7,303 bases of DNA from Lysobacterales bacterium CG_4_10_14_3_um_filter_64_11 (GCA_002782905.1 PFJA01000204.1:1-7303), one strand, 5' to 3'; shown: positions 1-6,248, numbered from the stretch's first letter. Made by a program: numbers and translations. The notes: a model not told the origin generated them from the letters alone.

Positions 1-633
1 GGCTTCGCGGTAGTGGCCAGCGAGGTGCGCAACCTGGCGCAGCGCAGCGCCGGTGCCGCCAAGGAAATCAAGGGGCTGATCAGCGACAGCGTCGACAAGG
101 TCGGGGTCGGTACCAGCTTGGTGGATGAGTCGGGGCGCACGCTTGCGCAAATTGTCGATGCGGTGAAGAAGGTCACCGACATCGTTGGCGAAATTGCGGC
201 CGCCAATCACGAGCAGACGGCGGGTATCGACCAGGTCAACCGCGCGGTCATGTCGATGGATGAGATGACACAACAAAATGCGGCGCTGGTGGAAGAGGCG
301 GCTGCCGCCAGCCGAGCGATGCAGGAGCAGGCGGAAACCCTGTCGCAGCAGATTGGGTTTTTCCACCATCACATACCGGTATCCGATGCGCTGGCAGAGG
401 CGACTGATGCAAACCCCAAGCCTGCAATGGGCAAAGTCGCGATATCGCCAGTAAACGCAAAGGCCAAATCGACGCCTGCACCGACAAACCATGCGGCACC
501 GTCGAGCAACGGCGCGGCATCGATGGACCCCACGCCAGCTGTGCTGGCCAGCAAGGCGGGTGTGGTGCCTGCACGAGCCGCTGGCAAATTGCCCGCAGCC
601 AGTCATGGTGATGATGGCTGGGCCGAGTTCTAA
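1..633 (+). CDS. Methyl-accepting chemotaxis protein, C-terminal part (5' end outside window)
   Basis: The reading frame is open from base 1 and ends at TAA 631-633, leaving 210 residues. The first residues, GFAVVASEVRNLAQRS, are the descending side of the MCP hairpin tip that contacts CheA and CheW. A helical segment follows, with the usual HEQTAGIDQVNRAV and NAALVEEAAAA stretches; the latter contains a Glu-Glu pair typical of methylation sites. After about residue 124 the helix ends in FHHH and gives way to an Ala/Pro/Ser-rich, low-complexity linker of about 80 residues. The protein ends in Gly-Trp-Ala-Glu-Phe (206-210), which fits the x-W-x-x-F pattern of the Tar/Tsr NWETF tether for CheR and CheB. 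The next gene is cheR, so this is probably a receptor serviced by the adaptation enzymes beside it. The ligand-binding part is not in the window. Confidence 0.96.
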   Translation, partial: GFAVVASEVRNLAQRSAGAAKEIKGLISDSVDKVGVGTSLVDESGRTLAQIVDAVKKVTDIVGEIAAANHEQTAGIDQVNRAVMSMDEMTQQNAALVEEAAAASRAMQEQAETLSQQIGFFHHHIPVSDALAEATDANPKPAMGKVAISPVNAKAKSTPAPTNHAAPSSNGAASMDPTPAVLASKAGVVPARAAGKLPAASHGDDGWAEF

Positions 634-766
634 CCGACACGGCGCGTGGCCACCCCGCATCATGAAACACTTTCACGCCATGCCGTTTCCCGCACTTTTG
701 TCGTCTCCCAGCGGAAGAGGGGAACAAGAAAGCGTTTCACGTTATGGCGATGCCGGGCAGGATGAT

Positions 767-1633
767 ATGCATTCTTCAACAGATGCAACAGCGCCGCGAG
801 CGGCGAGCGACGATCCCTCGGTAGCCCTGTGTGACGCGGATTTTCAATTCATAGCTGCTTTCGTTTTTGATCGTTGCGGCATTGTGCTTGGCGCCAACAA
901 GCGGCAACTGGTATACGGCCGCCTGCTGCGTCGCCTGCGTGAACTTGGTCTCGGCAGTTTTTCCGAGTACTGCGCGCGTTTGCGGGCACAGCCCGATGAC
1001 GAACTCGACCCGCTGGCCAGCGCGATCAGTACCAATGTCACCAGTTTTTTCCGCGAAAACCATCATTTTGAGTTTCTGGCACAGGACATGCTGCCCGCCC
1101 TTGCCAGCGTCGCCAATCCGCGCATACGCATCTGGTCTGCGGGCTGCTCCAGTGGCGAGGAGCCGTATTCGATCGCGATGGTCATGGCAGAAGTGCTGGG
1201 CAATCACGCGCGCAGCATCGCGCGGGTGCTGGCTACCGATCTGTCGGCGCGCGCGCTCGCTGTCGCCCGGCAAGGGACGTATTCACTGGAACGCTTGCAG
1301 GGGGTTTCCGAACCGCGTCGCAAGCGCTGGTTCCTGTCGGGACGTGGCGGCAACGCGGGGCTGGCGATGATTGCGCAAGGCATACGCGACCTGGTTGCAT
1401 TGAAACAGCTAAACCTTCTCCACGATTGGCCGATAAAGGGGCCGTTGGACGCGATATTTTGTCGCAACGTGGTGATCTATTTTGACAACCCGACCAAGCA
1501 ACGTTTGTTCGCCCGTTATGCACAATTGCTTGCCCCGGGCGGATACCTGTTTCTGGGTCACTCGGAGTCGCTGCATGGCATGAGCGATGCGTTTGATCTG
1601 GTCGGGAGGACGATCTACAGGAAGCGTGCATGA
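767..1633 (+). CDS. cheR: Chemotaxis protein methyltransferase CheR
   Basis: The product is 288 residues, normal for CheR. It transfers methyl groups from S-adenosylmethionine to receptor glutamates in the cytoplasm. The N-terminal helical domain ends in NVTSFFRENHHF (90-101), a CheR hallmark. The SAM-binding motif is SAGCSSGEEPYS (124-135), and the conserved FCRNVVIYF lies at 231-239. The beta-subdomain carries Gly192, Gly194 and Gly198 in a GxGxxxG arrangement, matching the glycines that bind the receptor pentapeptide in E. coli CheR. The frame is open well upstream, with an in-frame ATG at 662, but I chose ATG 767. It has an AGGA at 759-762, though the spacing is short, and it gives a normal length without a composition-odd N-terminus. 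The start is therefore less certain than the gene. The stop overlaps the start of cheD. Confidence 0.96.
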   Translation: MHSSTDATAPRAASDDPSVALCDADFQFIAAFVFDRCGIVLGANKRQLVYGRLLRRLRELGLGSFSEYCARLRAQPDDELDPLASAISTNVTSFFRENHHFEFLAQDMLPALASVANPRIRIWSAGCSSGEEPYSIAMVMAEVLGNHARSIARVLATDLSARALAVARQGTYSLERLQGVSEPRRKRWFLSGRGGNAGLAMIAQGIRDLVALKQLNLLHDWPIKGPLDAIFCRNVVIYFDNPTKQRLFARYAQLLAPGGYLFLGHSESLHGMSDAFDLVGRTIYRKRA

Positions 1634-2322
1634 CAAGGATCCCTGCAATCGCTGCGGTCAAGCCCTTGTCCGGCCGCTCGACGAGCGCGCTGCCGGGCTT
1701 TGACCCGGCGCTTGCACAACCGGGCTTTGCGCATGTCAATCGCTACTTCGATCCATTGCTCAACCATGTCGTGGTCAAGATACTGCCGGGTGAGTTTTAT
1801 GTGACGACGCAGGGCGAGGCGGTGGTGACGGTACTCGGGTCGTGTGTTTCGGCATGCATTCGTGATCGGCGCAAGGGGATTGGCGGAATGAACCACTTCA
1901 TGTTGCCCGAATCCTTCGCTACCGAGGCAGCGCATGCCAATGGCCGCGCCGAACGCTATGGAAACATTGCCATGGAGCAATTGATCAACAGCCTGCTCAA
2001 GGCTGGCGCCGATCGCAGCCAGCTCGAAGTGAAAGTATTTGGTGGCGGGCGGGTATTGGCGCAGATGACCGATATCGGGATGCGCAATATCGCGTTTGTC
2101 CGCCATTATCTTCAGGTTGAAAACCTGGCCGTTGCCGCCGAGGATCTGGGCGACATCCATCCGCGTCACGTGCAGTACTTTCCGGCAACCGGCAAAGTGC
2201 GCGTACGGCAATTGCGCAGCCTGCACAACGACACCATCGTAGTGCGTGAACGCAGCTATCTGGACAAGCTCAAAGCGGATCCGATCGCTGGTGAAGTGGA
2301 GATTTTTGGGGGGGTGTCGTGA
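1630..2322 (+). CDS. cheD: Chemoreceptor glutamine deamidase CheD
   Basis: The ATG at 1630 overlaps the cheR stop (ATGA), indicating translational coupling. The product is 230 residues, on the long side for CheD because of an N-terminal extension of about 45 residues before the core. CheD deamidates selected receptor glutamines to methyl-accepting glutamates. The core has TVLGSCVSACIRD (67-79) with the probable catalytic Cys72 and presumptive Thr67, then GGMNHFMLP with His89. KVFGGGRVL, the IGMRN motif and the PRHVQYFPATGKVRVRQL block are typical of the family. The DLGD position is usually DLGG in relatives I know, so one glycine is replaced. The C-terminus reads GEVEIF (221-226) plus GGVS, almost the same as the tail of the MCP-like protein two genes downstream. 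Confidence 0.95.
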   Translation: MTRIPAIAAVKPLSGRSTSALPGFDPALAQPGFAHVNRYFDPLLNHVVVKILPGEFYVTTQGEAVVTVLGSCVSACIRDRRKGIGGMNHFMLPESFATEAAHANGRAERYGNIAMEQLINSLLKAGADRSQLEVKVFGGGRVLAQMTDIGMRNIAFVRHYLQVENLAVAAEDLGDIHPRHVQYFPATGKVRVRQLRSLHNDTIVVRERSYLDKLKADPIAGEVEIFGGVS

Positions 2323-3431
2323 ACGGAAGGATACGCGTTTTGCTGATTGATGACTCTGCACTGGTGCGCAAGATGCTCAGTGGCATGTTGTCGTCGGATC
2401 CGGGGATCGAGGTGGTTGGCACGGCTGCCGATCCATTGATCGCACGCGACAAGATCAAGGAGCTGAACCCGGACGTGCTGACGCTGGACGTGGAAATGCC
2501 GCACATGGACGGGGTGACCTTCCTTGAGCACCTGATGCGCCTGCGGCCGATGCCGGTGGTGATGGTTTCCACGCTCACCGGCGATGGTGCCGACATCACC
2601 TTGCGCGCGCTGGAACTGGGTGCGGTCGACTTCGTCTCCAAGCCGGGCAGCGACCTGAGCGGCTGTTTTGCTTCCTATCGCGATGAAATCATTGCCAAGG
2701 TCAAGGCCGCAGCGCGCAGCAAACCGCGTGCGCGCACAACGCTGCCTGCGATCACCGCAAAATTGTCGCCCGATGCGATTTTGCCACCGCCAGACAGCAA
2801 CCGCCCGATGCGTGCTGCCGGCACCGTGATTGCGATCGGCTCTTCAGCGGGAGGTACCGAAGCGGTACGCGTGCTGTTGTCTGCGATGCCGCCCGATGCG
2901 CCGCCGATCGTGGTCACCCAACATATTCCTGCACAGTTCAGTGGGCCCTGGGCCGCACGACTGAATGCCGCATCGCCGATGCGTGTTGCCGAGGCGCGCG
3001 ATGGGCAAGCGATTCTGGCGGGGCACGTTTATGTGGCGCCGGGTGGGGTTCACCTGCTGGTGGTGCGCGATGGCGCGCGCTACATCTGCCGGTTGCACGA
3101 TGGGCCGCCGGTCAGCCGCCACAAACCCAGCGTCGATGTCTTGTTCCGTTCGGTGGCGCGTGCCGCAGGCAAGAGTGCGATCGGTGTGATCTGTACCGGC
3201 ATGGGCGACGATGGCAGCCAAGGTTTGCTGGAAATGCGTGAGGCTGGGGCACACACCATTGGCCAGGACGAGGCGAGTTGTGTGGTTTGGGGTATGCCGC
3301 ATGCGGCGCAACAGGCGGGTGCGGTGGTGGAGGAGCTGCCATTGCAGGCCATCGCGCCGCGGTTGCTGGCGTTGTCGGTCGCCGCACGAGGTGCCTGCGT
3401 GCAGCGCGATAGCCTTGAAGGCAAAGGATGA
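2319..3431 (+). CDS. cheB: Chemotaxis response regulator protein-glutamate methylesterase CheB
   Basis: The start is GTG 2319, overlapping the cheD stop as GTGA, with a G-rich run (2307-2313) as a likely ribosome binding site. The product has 370 residues. Residues about 4-120 are a receiver domain with acidic pocket Asp11/Asp12, phosphoacceptor Asp57, Ser84 and Lys108. A proline- and arginine-rich linker (about 133-165) leads to the methylesterase domain. The catalytic triad is visible as Ser176 in GSSAGG, His202 in TQHIP and Asp298 in TGMGDDG; the HKPSVDVLF block is also conserved. CheB removes receptor methyl groups when phosphorylated by CheA, and often also deamidates. CheA is not in the window and may lie upstream. 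Order and overlaps place it in one transcript with cheR and cheD. Confidence 0.97.
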   Translation: MNGRIRVLLIDDSALVRKMLSGMLSSDPGIEVVGTAADPLIARDKIKELNPDVLTLDVEMPHMDGVTFLEHLMRLRPMPVVMVSTLTGDGADITLRALELGAVDFVSKPGSDLSGCFASYRDEIIAKVKAAARSKPRARTTLPAITAKLSPDAILPPPDSNRPMRAAGTVIAIGSSAGGTEAVRVLLSAMPPDAPPIVVTQHIPAQFSGPWAARLNAASPMRVAEARDGQAILAGHVYVAPGGVHLLVVRDGARYICRLHDGPPVSRHKPSVDVLFRSVARAAGKSAIGVICTGMGDDGSQGLLEMREAGAHTIGQDEASCVVWGMPHAAQQAGAVVEELPLQAIAPRLLALSVAARGACVQRDSLEGKG

Positions 3432-3438
3432 GACGATC

Positions 3439-4617
3439 ATGAAGCAAACGACTGACATCACCCTGTGGATCGGTATGGCTGCGAGTGTCATCGCGGTTAT
3501 TGCCGTGTTTGTGGTCGATTCCGCGATCGGCGCAGCCGCGGTGGTAGCCGCATTGGCCTGCTCGTGGTTGATCCTGCACCAGAAGCAGGCGGCATGGCTC
3601 GCGGCTCGTGCGCCGCACGGTGCGGATGCTGAAACTTTGATGTCGCCGGCGTTGAACGAAGTCCATGCCACCGTGCTGGAAGAACTGGGTCACAGCCTCA
3701 AGGAGGTGATGCAGGCGATCGACATCATCCGTGACGCCGGCCTGGAATTGGGCAACGGCTTTGAGGGTTTGAACGAAAAGACGACGCAGCAGCGCGCCTT
3801 GATGGCTGAGCTGATCGATGCCAGTGGCGGCAGCGGGGGTATCACCCATTCCCAGTTCACCCAGCGCACGGCAGATTTACTGGAACACTTCGTTGGCTTG
3901 ATCCTTCAGCTTTCCAGCGAAAGCCTGCGCATCGTCTATCGCATCGATGAAATGAGCGAGGAAATGGACGCGGTATTTGCGTTGCTGCGCAACGTTGACA
4001 CCATTGCTGAGGAAACCAATCTGCTGGCACTCAACGCCGCCATCGAAGCGGCACGTGCCGGTGAAGCGGGCAGGGGCTTCGCTGTGGTGGCAGGTGAGAT
4101 CCGCAATCTTGCCAAACACTCCAATCAGTTCAATGAGAAAATAGGTACCCACGTCGAGCGCGCGCGCAACGCCATGCAGCAGTTGCATCAGTTGGTCGGC
4201 CGCCTGGCATCGCAGGATATGAGCGTTGCGCTATCTGCCAAGGGCGACATCGATTCAATGATGGCGCACGTCAATCGCAGTGAACGGCGGGTTGCCGAGG
4301 TGGCAGACAAGGTGGCCACGATCAATCACGAGTTGGCTGCCGATGTCGCCACCACCGTGCGCTCACTGCAATTCGAGGACATCCTCAGCCAGTTGCTTTC
4401 GCAAACGCGGCAGGGTCTGGTAGACCTGCAGGGGATTGCCAGCGAGAGCATTCGTGAGCTGCACGAGATGGCGCGCTCAGGCTCCGGCAATCTACGCCTG
4501 CAACAACTTGAGCGCATGCGTGAACGGCTCACCCTGCGCCGCGAGCAGTCGCTGGCGCGGCGCAAGGGCCCGGCATTGCAAACCTCCATCGCAGCCGGTG
4601 AAGTGGAGCTTTTCTGA
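3439..4617 (+). CDS. Membrane-anchored MCP-like protein with CheZ-like helix
   Basis: ATG 3439 lies 7 nt after the cheB stop, with AAAGGA at 3423-3428, and gives 392 residues. The frame continues upstream inside cheB, but that part has no family character. Two hydrophobic helices (about 7-26 and 28-46) form a hairpin with virtually no external loop, so no periplasmic sensor exists. Residues about 186-230 are a true receptor tip: IAEETNLLALNAAIEAARAG, then GRGFAVVAGEIRNLAKHS. Further on, Phe312-Glu-Asp314-Ile-Leu-Ser-Gln318 matches the CheZ active helix pattern FQDLTGQ, in which Asp and Gln act on CheY-phosphate. The tail is GEVELF (387-392). Known relatives are annotated as MCPs or chemotaxis proteins. 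I infer a receptor-tip protein that may bind the CheA/CheW array and dephosphorylate CheY; the phosphatase role is not proven. Confidence 0.93.
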   Translation: MKQTTDITLWIGMAASVIAVIAVFVVDSAIGAAAVVAALACSWLILHQKQAAWLAARAPHGADAETLMSPALNEVHATVLEELGHSLKEVMQAIDIIRDAGLELGNGFEGLNEKTTQQRALMAELIDASGGSGGITHSQFTQRTADLLEHFVGLILQLSSESLRIVYRIDEMSEEMDAVFALLRNVDTIAEETNLLALNAAIEAARAGEAGRGFAVVAGEIRNLAKHSNQFNEKIGTHVERARNAMQQLHQLVGRLASQDMSVALSAKGDIDSMMAHVNRSERRVAEVADKVATINHELAADVATTVRSLQFEDILSQLLSQTRQGLVDLQGIASESIRELHEMARSGSGNLRLQQLERMRERLTLRREQSLARRKGPALQTSIAAGEVELF

Positions 4618-4668
4618 CATTCATTCGTAACGGCATTGCCGGGCAGTGCCGCGATCGGGAGCAAGACC

Positions 4669-4974
4669 ATGAGCGTAAGCCACGAATACGACAAAGAACG
4701 CGACTGTCTTACCTTGCGGTTGGAGGATGGCTTCGATTTTTCGATGCATCGCGCGTTTCGCGATGCCTATATGCGTACGGATATCGAGCCGCGCAGTTAT
4801 TTGGTGGATACCGGTGGCACCGAGCGGATCGACAGCTCGGCTTTGGGCATGTTGATGCTGCTGTGCGAGCGGGCGCGGGCGCAGCAGGCCTCGATCCACC
4901 TGGTCAACTGCAGCCCAGCGTTACGCAACATCCTGCGCGTTGCCGGCTTCGACAAGCAACTTGCGATCAATTGA
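4669..4974 (+). CDS. STAS-domain protein (anti-sigma factor antagonist-like)
   Basis: I chose ATG 4669 because GGGAG (4657-4661) stands 7 nt upstream. A TTG at 4636 in the same frame would add 11 residues that do not look like the fold. The product is 101 residues, a single STAS domain. Its core is YLVDTGGTERIDSSALGMLMLL, which aligns with the SpoIIAA Asp-Ser-Ser-Gly-Leu-Gly signature. Ser56, just after Asp55, is at the position phosphorylated in SpoIIAA. The end, SPALRNILRVAGFDKQL, is also typical of the family. It lies 51 nt after the MCP-like gene and closes the operon. Similar STAS genes are found in alternative chemotaxis clusters, for example in Shewanella. Its partner, a GHKL-type kinase or PP2C phosphatase, is not visible here. 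The role may be switching by serine phosphorylation, but that is inference. Confidence 0.9.
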   Translation: MSVSHEYDKERDCLTLRLEDGFDFSMHRAFRDAYMRTDIEPRSYLVDTGGTERIDSSALGMLMLLCERARAQQASIHLVNCSPALRNILRVAGFDKQLAIN

Positions 4975-4976
4975 CC

Positions 4977-4995
4977 CCCGGCGGCATGCCGCGGG
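4977..4995. terminator. GC-rich hairpin after the chemotaxis operon
   Basis: Two bases after the STAS stop is an inverted repeat: CCCG, one bulged G, then CGG-CATG-CCG and CGGG. It sits between two converging genes (the STAS gene ending at 4974 and the minus-strand gene ending at 5048), where a terminator is expected. No T-run follows on either strand, so it is not a classical intrinsic terminator. It may only pause RNA polymerase or protect the 3' end. Confidence 0.4.
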
Positions 4996-5047
4996 TCGAC
5001 GTGCGGCTTGTTGATGCGATGACGCGACGAGATCAGCAATGATCGCT

Positions 5048-5431
5048 TTACCAAGACTTGGTGTTGCTGATGCTGATACCAAAGTACTTGATCTTGTCGT
5101 CATACCGGAACAGCGGGCCGAGATCGAACGGGGCACTGGCGCCTGCTGCAATATTGTTGGAGCCGGCCGGCCAGCCGGTTTCCGTGCGCAGTATTTGGCC
5201 GTCGTCGTTCTTCGCGTCGATCTTGAGTTCAGCGGCAGCGGCCTCGGCGCAGGTGTTGACCAGTACCCCCTTCAGTGAATACACCTTGCGACCGCCAGCA
5301 CGGGTTTTTTCGCTGGGCTCGAAACTCTCGATCTTGAACGCATCCGGGCCGCATGCGGCCACGGCATTGCCGGCAACATGGGCAAGGCTTGCAGCAATGG
5401 TCAGGGTCATTACGAGCATTTTGGTGTTCAT
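5048..5431 (-). CDS. Small exported protein of unknown function (beta-rich, FxLYD-like)
   Basis: On the minus strand, ATG 5431 has GAGGA seven bases upstream (plus-strand 5439-5443). A TTG one codon earlier is ignored. The product is 127 residues. The N-terminus MNTKMLVMTLTIAASLAHVAGNAVAA is a good signal peptide, with likely cleavage at AVA-A (after residue 25). VAAC at 24-27 also resembles a weak lipobox. Two cysteines remain, Cys27 and Cys61, and could pair after export, which argues for a soluble periplasmic or secreted protein over a lipoprotein. The mature part reads as alternating strands: KVYSLKGVLVNTC, then AELKIDAKNDDGQIL, then an Ala/Gly loop with IAAGASAPFDLG. This is the layout of small beta-sandwich domains of the FxLYD kind, but I cannot name the family securely. 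It converges on the chemotaxis operon and has no obvious link to it. Confidence 0.82.
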   Translation of the reverse strand: MNTKMLVMTLTIAASLAHVAGNAVAACGPDAFKIESFEPSEKTRAGGRKVYSLKGVLVNTCAEAAAAELKIDAKNDDGQILRTETGWPAGSNNIAAGASAPFDLGPLFRYDDKIKYFGISISNTKSW

Positions 5432-5553
5432 CAAGGCGTCCTCGATTCGTTGGATATTGCGGCTGCCGCGTCTGTCGTTGCCGGCTCCGCAAAGCGGCGG
5501 CGTGGTGCCTGTGCTATCGGCCCCAACATCATGTTCTTGAGACCGATTTACCG

Positions 5554-5582
5554 GCTATATTGCAATTCGTGACCGTCGTCAC
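5554..5582 (-). promoter_or_regulatory. Possible promoter of the exported-protein gene
   Basis: Read on the minus strand, GTGACG (5582-5577), a 17-base spacer and TATAGC (5559-5554) match 4 of 6 bases of each sigma-70 hexamer. Transcription would start near 5547, leaving an untranslated leader of over 100 bases before ATG 5431. That is long, so this is a weak call. The site overlaps the palindrome at 5562-5589. Confidence 0.28.
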
Positions 5583-5589
5583 GCGTTGC
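5562..5589. promoter_or_regulatory. 28-base interrupted palindrome, candidate operator
   Basis: GCAATTCGTGAC (5562-5573), spacer CGTC, and GTCACGCGTTGC (5578-5589) pair at 10 of 12 positions. The inner CGTGAC/GTCACG and the outer GCAA/TTGC are perfect. It lies in the shared upstream region of the minus-strand exported-protein gene and the plus-strand small ORF, where a dimeric regulator could act on either. No regulator gene is adjacent. Confidence 0.42.
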
Positions 5590-5645
5590 CGAAAGGCGTC
5601 GGGTGCGGCGTCGGCACCGCTGTGGGAAGGTAATCGGAGGGTGCG

Positions 5646-5825
5646 ATGAATGACGAAAACTATGATGAGGTGATGGCGATCGACGACCCGCGTGTGCCCG
5701 AGTGGGTTCGTGCCCATGGGCGAGGTTTCCGCCAGCCGTCGGCGTTTGTCGAGGCGCTGGGTGAGGATGAATATGCGCTGTTTGCGTCCGATGGCGAGTT
5801 GATCGACCTGGTGTACCGAGCGTAG
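5646..5825 (+). CDS. Small conserved-looking hypothetical protein (59 residues)
   Basis: The frame from ATG 5646 to TAG 5823-5825 encodes 59 residues and is preceded by a strong GGAGGG (5636-5641) 4 nt from the start. The product is acidic: it starts MNDENYDEVMAIDDPRVP and continues with EWVRAHGRGFRQPSAFVEAL. Third codon positions are rich in G and C like the neighbouring genes, and no frame break occurs. There is no signal peptide or membrane segment. It may fold as a few helices. I do not recognise the family, and no function can be assigned. It is divergent from the exported-protein gene. The good ribosome binding site and codon pattern are the main reasons to call it real. Confidence 0.68.
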   Translation: MNDENYDEVMAIDDPRVPEWVRAHGRGFRQPSAFVEALGEDEYALFASDGELIDLVYRA

Positions 5826-5992
5826 TCGGGTGACTGGTGCAGTGCCTTGTGCTTGGCGCTTGGTGCTCCATTCAGGGGTGGCCTGGCTGGCCAGATGCAC
5901 GGGGCGCAGGCGATGGCTGGGTTGCTCCCTCCGAGAGTCGCCGGTGGGCTGGTGTTGCTGGGGGGTGAGCGGTTTGCACGGCTGACAGGGGC

Positions 5993-6021
5993 TTGCGTGA
6001 AAAATGCGGGATCGCTATGAT
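5993..6021 (+). promoter_or_regulatory. Promoter of tRNA-Phe
   Basis: TTGCGT (5993-5998), a 17-base spacer and TATGAT (6016-6021) form a good sigma-70 promoter. GCCC follows directly after the -10 box. Such a GC-rich discriminator is typical of stable-RNA promoters under growth-rate or stringent control. The tRNA begins 34 bases after the -10 box, which leaves a short 5' leader for RNase P to remove. Confidence 0.65.
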
Positions 6022-6055
6022 GCCCAGCTCATCCCGCAACGGGGTGGTTGCAATT

Positions 6056-6131
6056 GGCCAGGTAGCTCAGTCGGTAGAGCAGGGGATTGAAAATCCCCGT
6101 GTCGGCGGTTCGATTCCGTCCCTGGCCACCA
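6056..6131 (+). tRNA. tRNA-Phe (anticodon GAA)
   Basis: The 76 bases fold as a full cloverleaf. The acceptor stem GGCCAGG/CCTGGCC is perfect. The D arm is GCTC-AGTCGGTA-GAGC, and the anticodon stem GGGGA/TCCCC encloses loop TTGAAAA, with anticodon GAA. The T arm is GGCGG-TTCGATT-CCGTC with one G-T pair. The discriminator is A, and CCA is encoded at 6129-6131. It decodes UUC and UUU. The gene stands alone, with no second tRNA nearby, and borders a region with toxin-antitoxin genes and insertion-sequence remains. Confidence 0.98.
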
Positions 6132-6162
6132 CCTTGAACCCTTTCCCAGCTTGCCTTTCAGC

Positions 6163-6179
6163 CGATTTCAATGAAATCG
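6163..6179. repeat. Inverted repeat downstream of tRNA-Phe
   Basis: CGATTTC (6163-6169) and GAAATCG (6173-6179) form a 7-bp stem with a 3-base loop, 31 bases after the tRNA. No T-run follows. It could mark the 3' end of the tRNA transcript, but this is weak. Confidence 0.35.
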
Positions 6180-6205
6180 CGCAGTGCGCCGTTGTGCGGC
6201 AAAGC

Positions 6206-6222
6206 CGGCGAAAACACGGGTC
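6206..6222 (+). repeat. Direct repeat, left copy, flanking the toxin-antitoxin pair
   Basis: CGGCGAAAACACGGGTC here recurs at 6999-7016 as CGGCGAGAAACACGGGTC, differing by one inserted G. The two copies stand on either side of the antitoxin and toxin genes in the same orientation. Confidence 0.5.
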
Positions 6223-6248
6223 CGAAAACACTGAAAACACGAAAACAC
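6210..6248 (+). repeat. Four GAAAACAC repeats
   Basis: GAAAACAC occurs at 6210-6217, 6224-6231, 6233-6240 and 6241-6248, with start-to-start distances of 14, 9 and 8 bases. The last copy runs into the palindrome ACACGTGT (6245-6252). The block lies between tRNA-Phe and the toxin-antitoxin promoter, in a stretch without a gene. Unit and spacing are too small for CRISPR. Confidence 0.6.

Noticed and set aside
491..766. Longer cheR reading frame with possible earlier starts, including ATG 662
   Set aside because: The first part overlaps the MCP gene in another frame, and the remaining upstream residues do not resemble CheR. ATG 662 lacks a clear ribosome binding site.
1615..2361. Long minus-strand frame opposite cheD (248 codons)
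   Set aside because: It is antisense to a well-supported gene. Long antisense frames are common in GC-rich coding DNA, and no motif is visible.
3211..3438. Upstream extension of the MCP-like frame inside cheB
   Set aside because: It lies wholly within cheB in another frame and its residues (many Cys, Trp and Arg) are typical of a shadow frame. ATG 3439 has a proper ribosome binding site.
2844..3671. Long minus-strand frame opposite cheB and the next gene (275 codons)
   Set aside because: It spans two confirmed genes and shows no recognisable domain.
5058..5540. Plus-strand frame opposite the exported-protein gene (160 codons)
   Set aside because: The minus-strand product has a signal peptide and ribosome binding site, and the plus frame has neither.
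5537..5561. TTGAGA ... TATATT as a plus-strand promoter for the small ORF
   Set aside because: The spacer is only 13 bases, too short for sigma-70, and no better -35 box pairs with TATATT.
6109..6131. tRNA-Phe 3' end as an attachment site with a second copy downstream
   Set aside because: I found no repeat of the tRNA 3' end elsewhere in the window and no integrase gene. The direct repeat at 6206 and 6999 is unrelated to the tRNA sequence.
6210..6248. GAAAACAC repeats as a CRISPR array
   Set aside because: The repeats are 8 bases and the spacers 0 to 6 bases, with no cas gene nearby.
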